Below, one piece after another: positions 1 through 8,093 of a DNA stretch of 64,000 nucleotides. Where the stretch lies: positions 145,261 through 209,260 of the forward strand of contig JAEWKC010000006.1 of assembly GCA_023386235.1 (NCBI GenBank), in the 5' to 3' direction. The translations under genes and the position numbers were made by a program. The notes beneath the pieces are model-generated. The model was given only the letters and a program-made list of their open reading frames with translations, made no database searches and was not told the DNA's origin. The DNA comes from Bacteroidota bacterium (lineage in GTDB: Bacteria > Bacteroidota > Bacteroidia > Chitinophagales > Chitinophagaceae). The number at the start of each line of letters is the position of its first letter. Position 1 is the stretch's first letter.

Positions 1-2
1 TA

Positions 3-119
3 AACGAACATATTTCACAATTGAGAAAATTTAAATCTGCTTTTGAAAAGGAAAACTGGAATTTTCTTGAAGAGTTGATTGATAATAGCAATAAAATTAA
101 AAAAATCCTGGACAGATGA
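3..119 (+). CDS. C-terminal end of a probable prephenate dehydrogenase (partial)
   Basis: An open frame enters from the window edge and stops at TGA 117-119. The 38 visible residues are helical and charged and end in a segment NKIKKILDR. This resembles the C-terminal helix of Bacteroidota prephenate dehydrogenases (TyrA), which end in a similar N-x-I-[RK]-K-I-L stretch. The assignment is supported by position: DAHP synthase/chorismate mutase, aroB, aroA and aroC follow, and TyrA usually lies just upstream of the fused DAHP synthase in this phylum. No catalytic region is in the window, so the call is an inference from the tail and the neighbourhood. Confidence 0.4.
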   Translation, partial: NEHISQLRKFKSAFEKENWNFLEELIDNSNKIKKILDR

Positions 120-151
120 TCATCATCATTTGTCTACCTTAAAAAAATAAA

Positions 152-1813
152 ATGATAAAATTTGAAGATTTAGCATTAGAAGAAAGACTACTAAATGCTA
201 TAAATGACCTCGGGTTTAAAAATCCAACAGAAATTCAGGAAAAGTCAATACCCGTGCTACTTTCAGGGCAGAAAGACTTTATAGGTCTTGCGCAAACCGG
301 CACCGGTAAAACTGCCGCTTTTGGCTTACCACTTTTGCAATTGATAGATGAAAATGCCAAGCATCCGCAGGCACTTATCGTGTGTCCTACGCGCGAACTC
401 TGCATGCAAATTGTAAAAGAAATGATCAACTTTAAGAAGTATATGAAAGGGCTTCAGGTGGTGGCTGTGTACGGTGGAGCAAGCATTGTAATGCAAATGA
501 AAGATATTAAAAAAGGCACACAGATAGTGGTAGCCACACCGGGCAGACTGATTGATTTGATAGAAAGAAAAGCCATTCATCTGGATAAGATCAAATACGT
601 AGTGCTGGATGAAGCTGATGAAATGCTGAATATGGGCTTTCAGGAAGATATTGAATTTATTTTAAGCAACACCCCAAATCGTGATTCTACCTGGCTTTTC
701 AGCGCCACCATGCCTAATGAAATAAAGAAGGTAAGTAAAAAATACATGGAAAATCCGGTGGAAGTTACCGTAGGAAAAGCGAATACCGTAAACCTTAGCA
801 TCGACCATCAATATTATGTTACAAGTGCTGCCAACAGGTATGAAACTTTGAAAAGATTGATAGATTTCAACCCCGGTATATATGGTCTTATCTTTACCAG
901 AACAAAAGTAGATGCGCAAAATATTACTGAAAAATTAATTCGCGAAGGCTATGATGTAGATGCGTTGCATGGCGATCTTACGCAGCCACAGCGAGATAAA
1001 GTAATGAATCAGTTCAGAGATCGGGCTTTACAGCTGCTAATAGCTACAGACGTTGCTGCAAGAGGAATTGACGTGAAAGAAATTACGCACGTGATCAATT
1101 ACGAATTGCCCGATGATATAGAAGTATACACACACAGAAGTGGTAGAACAGGAAGAGCCGGCAGCACAGGCATTTGTATGAGTATTGTGCATTCAAGAGA
1201 ATTGTACAAGTTGAAGCAAATAGAGAAAGTGTCTAAAGCAAGCATCAACAAAATGGAAATCCCTTCCGGCAAAGACGTTTGCAGAAAGCAGTTTTATTTT
1301 TATATAGACAGACTTTTAAATGCCGATATTACCAATGAAGAGTACGAGACATACGTGCCCATGCTAAAAGAGAAATTTGCAGAAGTGAGTAAAGAGGATA
1401 TCCTGAAACGCGTGGCAGCATTGGAGTTTGACAGATTCCTGAAATACTATGAAAATTCCGAAGACCTTAATATTCATCAAAATGACAAGCGTGGAAAAGA
1501 TAAATCATCATCATCTTCACGCGGTGAAAGAAATAAAGAATATAAAAACATACAGGGAGAAACCAATAGATTATTTATAAACTTAGGTACTAAAGACGGA
1601 TTCCATAAATCTAACTTTATACAGTTTATCCTGGACATTTCAGATCTTAGTAAAGACGTGTTGGGCAGGATTGATATGCGTGAGCTGAACAGCTGGATCG
1701 AGATAGATAAAAAAGCTGCTAAACAATTGATTCAATCTCTTGACGGCAAAAATTTCAGAGGTCGCAAAATTCGCATGAACGACGCCAACAGCGCTCCTTC
1801 CAGAAGAAAATAA
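152..1813 (+). CDS. DEAD-box ATP-dependent RNA helicase with DbpA-type RNA-binding tail
   Basis: ATP-dependent RNA helicase of 553 residues, probably acting in ribosome assembly or mRNA turnover in the cytoplasm. The helicase core is complete: Q motif near 22-31, Walker A AQTGTGKT at 47-54, PTREL near 79-83, DEAD at 153-156, SAT at 184-186, the ATDVAARGID block near 298-307 and HRSGRTGR at 328-335. A basic, serine-rich linker (about 445-465) leads to a C-terminal domain (about 470-545) that looks like the DbpA/CsdA RNA-binding fold, which in E. coli DbpA targets 23S rRNA. The class is secure; naming it DbpA or CsdA is not, because the tail is divergent. It sits between aromatic biosynthesis genes, with a small gene starting 11 bases downstream. 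Confidence 0.93.
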   Translation: MIKFEDLALEERLLNAINDLGFKNPTEIQEKSIPVLLSGQKDFIGLAQTGTGKTAAFGLPLLQLIDENAKHPQALIVCPTRELCMQIVKEMINFKKYMKGLQVVAVYGGASIVMQMKDIKKGTQIVVATPGRLIDLIERKAIHLDKIKYVVLDEADEMLNMGFQEDIEFILSNTPNRDSTWLFSATMPNEIKKVSKKYMENPVEVTVGKANTVNLSIDHQYYVTSAANRYETLKRLIDFNPGIYGLIFTRTKVDAQNITEKLIREGYDVDALHGDLTQPQRDKVMNQFRDRALQLLIATDVAARGIDVKEITHVINYELPDDIEVYTHRSGRTGRAGSTGICMSIVHSRELYKLKQIEKVSKASINKMEIPSGKDVCRKQFYFYIDRLLNADITNEEYETYVPMLKEKFAEVSKEDILKRVAALEFDRFLKYYENSEDLNIHQNDKRGKDKSSSSSRGERNKEYKNIQGETNRLFINLGTKDGFHKSNFIQFILDISDLSKDVLGRIDMRELNSWIEIDKKAAKQLIQSLDGKNFRGRKIRMNDANSAPSRRK

Positions 1814-1824
1814 AATCTTTGAAT

Positions 1825-2073
1825 ATGACACCAAAAATAGAAAAAGAAATAGCATACGTTAATAGCGATGAGTTTGTTTTTGGAAAATATATTTACATGG
1901 GCATGGGGCTTGTAAAAGGTAAGCGTGTGGTAATATCTGTGGCATACAAGATAGATTATTGCATAAAGAAAGCAAAAGAGTTTGAAAAAATTGACAGCAA
2001 TGTTATCTTCACGCACGTAAATAAAGTATTGGTAGGCGAGTTGATGGAATGCGATAAATTTAAAATCACATAA
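1825..2073 (+). CDS. small conserved-looking protein of unknown function
   Basis: Encodes about 82 residues from ATG 1825 (MTPKIEKE...); an in-frame TTG at 1819 would add two. It has no signal peptide, membrane segment or motif that I recognise. The composition is mixed and soluble, with a predicted beta-rich centre (GKYIYMGMGLVKGKRVVISVAY). It begins 11 bases after the helicase stop and ends 39 bases before the DAHP synthase gene, on the same strand, so it is probably co-transcribed with them. No function is proposed. Confidence 0.55.
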   Translation: MTPKIEKEIAYVNSDEFVFGKYIYMGMGLVKGKRVVISVAYKIDYCIKKAKEFEKIDSNVIFTHVNKVLVGELMECDKFKIT

Positions 2074-2112
2074 CTATTATATCATTTATTAGAATTATTA
2101 AAAACAATAAAT

Positions 2113-3207
2113 ATGAATGCAGAAGAAATGCAAAAGCAAAAAGAAGCATTGCATAAAGTTTGGAATAAAAGACCGTTGATAATTGCAGGTCCTTGTAGTG
2201 CAGAAACTGAAGAGCAGGTGCTGGAAACCGCTACAGGTCTCGCTGCTACGGGTAAAGTAGATGTTTTTCGTGCAGGTATCTGGAAGCCGCGTACGCGTCC
2301 GGGAAGTTTTGAAGGCATTGGTGTAAAAGGATTGCCCTGGCTGCAGGCCGCTAAAAAAACCACGGGTTTGCTGATGGCAGTAGAAGTAGCTACACCCAAA
2401 CAGGTAGAGAATGCTTTAGAGTTTGGTATAGATATTTTATGGATTGGCGGTCGTACAACCGTTAACCCATTTAGTGTACAGGATATTGCAGATGCATTGC
2501 GTGGCGCCGATGTGCCGGTATTGATAAAAAATCCATTAAACCCCGATCTGGAATTGTGGACAGGCGCGGTAGAAAGAATTGCGCGCGCCGGTATTAATGA
2601 TATAGGATTGATTCATCGTGGGTTTGCTACCTATGGTAATACTGACTTTCGTAATCCGCCGATGTGGCATTTAGCCATCGATATGAAATTGCGTTATCCC
2701 GAATTACCTTTTATTGTAGACCCTTCGCATATATGCGGCAACAGAGAAGGATTGCTTTCAGTAGCACAAAAAGCCATTGACCTGGATTATGATGGTATTA
2801 TTTTAGAAACACATTGCAGTCCTGATAAGGCTTGGAGTGATGCTAAGCAACAGGTAACGCCGGAAAAACTAAATGAAATATTGTCGGAAATTATCTGGCG
2901 TAAAGAAGATAAAGACAATATAGATCATGCCGCTTTGGAAAAATATCGCCAGCAGATAAATAATTTAGACGACGAATTAATTCAACTGCTTGCACAAAGA
3001 ATGAAAGTTTCGCAAAACATTGGTAAATACAAAAAAGAGAATGCAATTACCATTCTGCAAACCAATCGTTGGAACGAAATTTTAGAAACAGCCGTAGCTA
3101 AAGGAGAAAGAGCCGGCCTTAGTAAAGAATTTGTTACAAGATATTTTGATGCCATACACATGGAAAGTATCGGTCATCAAAACAGAATAATGAATGATGA
3201 AGAATAA
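2113..3207 (+). CDS. bifunctional DAHP synthase / chorismate mutase
   Basis: 364-residue fusion. The N-terminal part (about 15-260) is a 3-deoxy-7-phosphoheptulonate synthase of the KDO8P-synthase-like type, which condenses phosphoenolpyruvate and erythrose 4-phosphate in the first shikimate step. It shows IIAGPCSAE near 18-26, a FRAGIWKPRTRPGSF block, LIHRGF and DPSH; the conserved Cys of AGPCS and the His of DPSH are expected metal ligands. The C-terminal part (about 275-360) is an all-helical AroQ-class chorismate mutase (LEKYRQQINNLDDELIQLLAQR). This orientation, synthase first and mutase second, is typical of Bacteroidota and lets prephenate or chorismate regulate flux through the mutase domain. 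aroB starts 3 bases downstream. Confidence 0.95.
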   Translation: MNAEEMQKQKEALHKVWNKRPLIIAGPCSAETEEQVLETATGLAATGKVDVFRAGIWKPRTRPGSFEGIGVKGLPWLQAAKKTTGLLMAVEVATPKQVENALEFGIDILWIGGRTTVNPFSVQDIADALRGADVPVLIKNPLNPDLELWTGAVERIARAGINDIGLIHRGFATYGNTDFRNPPMWHLAIDMKLRYPELPFIVDPSHICGNREGLLSVAQKAIDLDYDGIILETHCSPDKAWSDAKQQVTPEKLNEILSEIIWRKEDKDNIDHAALEKYRQQINNLDDELIQLLAQRMKVSQNIGKYKKENAITILQTNRWNEILETAVAKGERAGLSKEFVTRYFDAIHMESIGHQNRIMNDEE

Positions 3208-3210
3208 GTA

Positions 3211-4233
3211 ATGCAAAAAAAGATAGTTAAATATTCTACGGCTTCTACTACTTTCTATTTCGATTATTCATTGAAAGAGCTGGGTAATATTGTTGATAAA
3301 AAAACAACCTACATAATTACCGACGACAATCTTTTTCATCATTATCAAAACAAATTAAAAGGGTGGAACGTAATATTGGTGAGGGCTGGAGAACAATTTA
3401 AAAACCAAACCTCTGTTGACGAGATTATTATGAAACTGATAGAGTCCGGAGCCGACCGTAAAACTACCATCGTGGGATTTGGCGGTGGTGTGGTTACAGA
3501 TATGGCGGGCTATGTAGCGTCGGTGTATTTAAGGGGGGTTGCTTTTGGTTTTATCCCTACCTCTGTATTAGCAATGGTAGACGCCTCCATAGGAGGTAAA
3601 AATGGCGTGGATGTGGGCATCTATAAGAATATGGTGGGAAATATTAAGCAACCTAAATTCTTATTGTACGATTATTCGTTGTTAAAGACATTGCCGCTAG
3701 AAGAATGGGTCAACGGTTTTGCAGAAATCATTAAACATGCTGCTATCAAAGATGCCGCTATGTTTAAGTTGCTTGAAAAGCACGATATCAAAGCTTTTCA
3801 GAAGAATAAAGATTTGTTGGGAAAACTGATACAAAAAAATGCGTTGCTTAAAGCAAAGGTAGTTCAGGAAGATGAATTTGAGCAGGGCGACAGAAAACTC
3901 CTGAATTTCGGACATACGCTCGGACATGCCATTGAGAACACTTATCAGCTTCCACATGGTCATGCTATTTCAATAGGAATGGTGTTCGCAGCTTATCTTT
4001 CTAAAAACCTGCTGGACTTTAATGCTGCTGAGCGTTTGATAAAAGTGATAGAGCAATACGGGCTGAATTCTTTCTTCGATTATGACTCAGCAGATGCGTT
4101 AGAGAAAATGCGCTCCGATAAAAAACGTATCAATGATTATATACATTTCGTAGTTTTAGAAAAAATAGGTAAGGCAGTATATCTTCCATTAAAAATGGAG
4201 CAGATTGCATCTGTAATGCAAACTGTAAAATAA
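3211..4233 (+). CDS. aroB: 3-dehydroquinate synthase
   Basis: Converts DAHP to 3-dehydroquinate, the second shikimate step, using NAD and a divalent metal. At 340 residues it is near the usual size. Visible signatures are the NAD-binding GGGVVTD at 91-97, the PTSVLAMVDASIGGKNGVD block, and the likely metal ligands in FAEIIKHA, FGHTLGHA and LPHGHAISIGM. It begins 3 bases after the DAHP synthase/chorismate mutase gene and is followed 6 bases later by a membrane zinc protease gene, so translation is probably coupled through the cluster. Confidence 0.97.
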   Translation: MQKKIVKYSTASTTFYFDYSLKELGNIVDKKTTYIITDDNLFHHYQNKLKGWNVILVRAGEQFKNQTSVDEIIMKLIESGADRKTTIVGFGGGVVTDMAGYVASVYLRGVAFGFIPTSVLAMVDASIGGKNGVDVGIYKNMVGNIKQPKFLLYDYSLLKTLPLEEWVNGFAEIIKHAAIKDAAMFKLLEKHDIKAFQKNKDLLGKLIQKNALLKAKVVQEDEFEQGDRKLLNFGHTLGHAIENTYQLPHGHAISIGMVFAAYLSKNLLDFNAAERLIKVIEQYGLNSFFDYDSADALEKMRSDKKRINDYIHFVVLEKIGKAVYLPLKMEQIASVMQTVK

Positions 4234-4239
4234 AATAGC

Positions 4240-4836
4240 ATGGAGCAATTTCAAAATTACATAAAAGAAAAAAGAGGTATAAATATTGGCAGAATGCAAA
4301 TATTCTCACTCATTATCTCCCTTGTGTTCATTGTTCTTTACGGAGTAGCGTTTGCTAATTATGGCGATAATACATTGAGCTTTCTAAACCTGTTCGCAGG
4401 CAAATCTGTGATAAGTATTATATTGTTATTCACAAAGTTTTTCTTAATGATCGCAATAGGTATATGTTTGCACGAACTTGTTCATGGTATTTTCTTTGCG
4501 TTGTATGCCAAAGGCGGGTTTAAATCAATCAGGTTTGGCATACTTACCAACCCGGTTTTTGCATTTTACTGTCATTGCAAAGAACCCATAAAAGTGCATC
4601 AATACATGGTTGTAGCCATTATGCCTTTGTTTCTTACCGGCATTTTACCTTCTGCCATAGCTATTGTTTTAGGAGATGTTGTTTTGCTGCTCACCGGTTT
4701 CATATTAACGGTAGGCGCGGTTGGCGATATAATGATGATACAAATGTTGTGGAAAGAAGATAGAAACAGTTATTTGCTGGATCATCCTTCAGAGATCGGT
4801 TTTTATATTTTAAAAGAAAAAAATATTGAAGTATAA
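4240..4836 (+). CDS. DUF3267-type membrane zinc metalloprotease
   Basis: 198 residues with about four hydrophobic membrane segments (near 21-40, 56-76, 118-140 and 143-165). A zincin motif HELVH lies at 78-82 within a membrane-proximal helix, followed by HGIFFALY, as in the DUF3267 (putative zincin peptidase) family. Its substrate is unknown. The gene is tightly packed between aroB (6-base gap) and aroA (2-base gap), which implies co-transcription, but no link between a membrane protease and aromatic synthesis is obvious. An alternative is that it is a passenger in the operon. Confidence 0.75.
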   Translation: MEQFQNYIKEKRGINIGRMQIFSLIISLVFIVLYGVAFANYGDNTLSFLNLFAGKSVISIILLFTKFFLMIAIGICLHELVHGIFFALYAKGGFKSIRFGILTNPVFAFYCHCKEPIKVHQYMVVAIMPLFLTGILPSAIAIVLGDVVLLLTGFILTVGAVGDIMMIQMLWKEDRNSYLLDHPSEIGFYILKEKNIEV

Positions 4837-4838
4837 TT

Positions 4839-6125
4839 ATGCAAGTACCCGCAACTGTTACCATATCTCCCGCACGGCTATCCGGAAATATCAAAGCGCC
4901 TGCCTCTAAGAGTTCTATGCAACGTGCCTGCGCGGCGGCTTTGATAAAAAGAGGTGTTTCCGTAATTCATAAACCCGGGTTTTCTAATGATGATAAAGCC
5001 TCTTTAAAAGCTATACAGGATTTAGGAGCAATAGTTACATATAACAACGACGGAAGTATTAAAGTAGATGCACAAAATAGTTTATACACAAGCAGCAATG
5101 AAATAAATTTCGGTGAAAGCGGCTTAGGCATCAGAATGTTTACGCCAATAGCGGCTTTGAACGAATCATTAATAAAAATTACAGGAGAGGGCAGTTTACT
5201 TGTAAGGCCAATGGATTTCTTTGACGAAGTATTGCCTCAGCTGAATGTGCAGGTAAAATCAAACAACGGAAAATTACCGATAGAGATTTCAGGAGGGTTA
5301 GTGCCAACTGATATCACTATTGACGGTTCATTAAGCTCACAGTTTTTAACAGGTCTGCTCTTTGCCTTTTCTGCCGCAAATGCAGAAGGCGTAACCATTT
5401 CAGTGAAAAATCTTACCAGTAAACCTTACATTGATCTTACACTAAAAATTATGCACGACTTCGGGCTGAGCGTGCCCGGAAACATGAATTACGAGTCGTT
5501 TCATTTTATGCCTTATGCGGGAAGCAGAAGAATAGAAGATAATGTAAATTATACAGTAGAAGGTGATTGGAGTGGCGGGGCTTTCCTGTTAGTTGCCGGT
5601 GCTGTAGCCGGAGAAGTATCTGTGGAAGGGTTAGACGCTTTTTCTGTCCAGGCCGATAAGCAAATTCTGGAAGCTTTAATGGACGCGGGTTGCAGCATGT
5701 CGGTTCGTGAAAATATGATAGAAGTAAGCAACCGTGCGCCTTTAAAAGCATTTCAATTTAATGCTACAGACTGTCCCGATCTTTTTCCTCCTTTGGTTGC
5801 CCTGGCTGCTTTTTGCAAAGGAAAATCGGTGATAGAAGGTGTGCATCGCCTGGCGCATAAAGAAAGTGACAGAGCTAAAACATTAATGGAAGAGTTTGCT
5901 AAGATTGGCGTAAACATTAACTTACAGGGAAATTATATGATTGTGGAAGGCGTAGAAAAAGTAAAGTCAGCTGTGGTTCATTCACACAATGATCATCGAA
6001 TTGCTATGGCTTGTGCTATTGCTGCATTAAGAGCAGATGGTAATGTAATTATTGAAAACGCAGATGCCGTAAAAAAATCTTACCCGGGTTTTTACAAGGA
6101 TTTAGATAGTTTAAGAGCATCATAA
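4839..6125 (+). CDS. aroA: 3-phosphoshikimate 1-carboxyvinyltransferase (EPSP synthase)
   Basis: Transfers the enolpyruvyl group of PEP to shikimate 3-phosphate, the sixth shikimate step. The 428-residue length is normal. Recognisable segments are the N-terminal ISPARLSGNIKAPASKSSMQRA (substrate-binding Lys and Ser), the GESGLGIRMF loop (in place of the plant-type LGNAGTA), LTGLLFAF, and HSHNDHRIAMACAIAALRA near the C-terminus. The divergent PEP loop suggests a class distinct from the glyphosate-sensitive E. coli type, but sensitivity cannot be read from sequence alone. It starts 2 bases after the DUF3267 gene. Confidence 0.93.
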   Translation: MQVPATVTISPARLSGNIKAPASKSSMQRACAAALIKRGVSVIHKPGFSNDDKASLKAIQDLGAIVTYNNDGSIKVDAQNSLYTSSNEINFGESGLGIRMFTPIAALNESLIKITGEGSLLVRPMDFFDEVLPQLNVQVKSNNGKLPIEISGGLVPTDITIDGSLSSQFLTGLLFAFSAANAEGVTISVKNLTSKPYIDLTLKIMHDFGLSVPGNMNYESFHFMPYAGSRRIEDNVNYTVEGDWSGGAFLLVAGAVAGEVSVEGLDAFSVQADKQILEALMDAGCSMSVRENMIEVSNRAPLKAFQFNATDCPDLFPPLVALAAFCKGKSVIEGVHRLAHKESDRAKTLMEEFAKIGVNINLQGNYMIVEGVEKVKSAVVHSHNDHRIAMACAIAALRADGNVIIENADAVKKSYPGFYKDLDSLRAS

Positions 6126-6317
6126 CCGACAGGCTTTTTAAACAGCTATTTAAAATAGTTTATTTGTAATCACTTTCAAGCATAACTGAAAGTTTACTGT
6201 TCCAACTGAAATGATTGATTTATAGCAGGTAATTAAAGCCAAAATATATCCGGTGTTGCATTACTTATTACATCTTACTTTTTCTTATCTTTAATCCGTT
6301 TTTAAAAGAAAAGATAA

Positions 6318-7313
6318 ATGAACAGCTTAGGAAGAGTTTTCAGGGTAACTATTTTTGGAGAGTCGCATGGTGAGTGCGTAGGAGTTAATATTGACGGCGT
6401 TCCTGCAGGATTGGCTCTTTCTGTAGAAGACTTTCTGCCCGATATGGAACGTAGGAAAGGCGGAAAACAAAAAGGTACCACACCGCGCCAGGAAGAAGAT
6501 ATACCTATTTTTAAAAGCGGTATTTTTAATGGGTTTACAACCGGAGCGCCTGTTACTTTTCTTTTTGAAAACAATAATACCCGCTCGCAGGATTATCAAA
6601 AACATCGTTCGCATCCTCGCCCGGGACATGCCGATTTTGTAGCTAATAAAAAATACGGTGGCTTTGAAGATTTCAGAGGTGGCGGACATTTTAGTGCCAG
6701 ACTTACAGCAGGCATTGTAGCCGCAGGAGTGATAGCTAAAAAGTTACTGAAAGATATTACTATTCACACGGAAGTGACTGAAATAGGAGGCTTGCGCGAT
6801 ACGGAGGCAGGATTGCAAAAAGCAATAAAAGCCAAAGACAGCGTTGGCGGTATAGTGGAGTGTCGAGTGAATGGATTGCCAATTGGTTTGGGCGAACCTT
6901 TTTTTGATAGTGTGGAATCTGTATTGGCACATGCGGCCTTCGCCATTCCGGCAGTGAGAGGAGTGGAGTTCGGTACAGGGTTTAAAGCTGCGGCAATGTT
7001 TGGATTAGAGCACAATGATGCTATTGAAAATGCCGATGGAAAAACCAAAACCAATCATGCCGGCGGTATTGTCGGCGGTATATCTAACGGGAATGAACTG
7101 GTGTATAGGATTGCTGTAAAACCTACATCATCTACGCCGCAACCACAGCAAACTTGGAACAGGGATACTAATCAGGTGGATGAATTTGCCGTAAAAGGCC
7201 GCCACGATTTGTGCGTGGCATTGCGCGCGCCGGTAATTCTGGAAGCCATGACAGCGATTGTTCTGGCAGACTTTATGATGCTGGAAAACAGGATAGAAAG
7301 AGTGATTGGATGA
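6318..7313 (+). CDS. aroC: chorismate synthase
   Basis: Makes chorismate from EPSP using reduced FMN, the last shikimate step. It shows the family signatures FGESHGECVGV near the N-terminus, SHPRPGHAD, the FRGGGHFSARLTAG block and KGRHDLCVALRAPVILEA near the C-terminus. At 331 residues it is a little shorter than the usual 350-390 but both ends look intact. It is separated from aroA by 192 bases and may have its own promoter. The gap holds a TACTTTTT stretch but no clear motif. Confidence 0.96.
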   Translation: MNSLGRVFRVTIFGESHGECVGVNIDGVPAGLALSVEDFLPDMERRKGGKQKGTTPRQEEDIPIFKSGIFNGFTTGAPVTFLFENNNTRSQDYQKHRSHPRPGHADFVANKKYGGFEDFRGGGHFSARLTAGIVAAGVIAKKLLKDITIHTEVTEIGGLRDTEAGLQKAIKAKDSVGGIVECRVNGLPIGLGEPFFDSVESVLAHAAFAIPAVRGVEFGTGFKAAAMFGLEHNDAIENADGKTKTNHAGGIVGGISNGNELVYRIAVKPTSSTPQPQQTWNRDTNQVDEFAVKGRHDLCVALRAPVILEAMTAIVLADFMMLENRIERVIG

Positions 7314-7368
7314 TGAATGTGAGAAGTAGGGTGTATGGTTAAAAGATGTTTTAGCAATATTTGCCTGT

Positions 7369-7917
7369 TTAAAGTTTTACTTCATGTCTCTCATTATTTA
7401 AACTTTTAAAGTAAGTAGTATCACCTGTTCTGTCTATAAAATATTCCGGCATGGATGTATCCGTTAGTTTATAAGTGCCATCAGCATATACACCGGCTCC
7501 GAAGCCGCACTCGTAACGATCATCAACGGTAGTAACGATCAATTCCTCTTTTTTAAATTCAAATTTCCAATGGCAATTAATAAATTCGTCATTGCTTATT
7601 GCTTTATAAGTAGCGGTGTTGTTTTTAAAAGTCATATTTCCGAAAAATTCTCCTGAGTTATAAGAAGGGCCGCCTTTCATTACAAAAATGTGAAACACGG
7701 CGGTAGTGGCTGTTAAAGGATAAATCTTTATAACTCCTACAGGTTCTTTTTCAGGGTCGGTGCCATAAGCGTATGTGCCTCCGAATTTTACTTTCGGCTC
7801 GTTTGATTTTTCCGTGTTGTTGGTTTCTTTTTTCAGTTCATTCACCTGCTCATTATTATTGGTACAGCCATAAGTAATCAGTACAAAAAGCATTATAAAC
7901 TGGAAAGTATATTTCAT
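7369..7917 (-). CDS. putative lipoprotein of unknown function
   Basis: 182 residues with an N-terminal lipoprotein signal: basic start MKYTF, hydrophobic core and a lipobox-like ITYGC at about residue 18, followed by an Asn/Glu-rich tether. The mature part is beta-rich and contains a GGTYAYGTDPEK segment and a repeated fold with FHIFVMKGGPSYNSGEFFG. I do not recognise a named domain. It is convergent with aroC (55-base gap) and stands alone on this strand. Confidence 0.7.
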   Translation of the reverse strand: MKYTFQFIMLFVLITYGCTNNNEQVNELKKETNNTEKSNEPKVKFGGTYAYGTDPEKEPVGVIKIYPLTATTAVFHIFVMKGGPSYNSGEFFGNMTFKNNTATYKAISNDEFINCHWKFEFKKEELIVTTVDDRYECGFGAGVYADGTYKLTDTSMPEYFIDRTGDTTYFKSLNNERHEVKL

Positions 7918-8030
7918 ATCAGATGTTTATATTATTAATACTCAAATATAGTTTAATTTATTTTATTCTTAAAAAAATCTGCTTAGCTGCTTGTTGTTGC
8001 TGCTTTAAATTGCACCTGGCTAAAAACGTA

Positions 8031-8064
8031 TTCGTTTTTTTATTAAATTAATTTAATAGCTTTG
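8031..8064 (+). promoter_or_regulatory. Bacteroidota-type promoter for the GH3-family gene
   Basis: A perfect TAnnTTTG -7 element (TAGCTTTG, 8057-8064) lies 29 bases before the first ATG of the GH3-family gene. A weak TTCG stands in the -33 area at 8031-8034. The match is to the known Bacteroidota consensus; activity is inferred. Confidence 0.45.
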
Positions 8065-8093
8065 CTTTTTAACTCTGTTTCTATTTCTATTTA

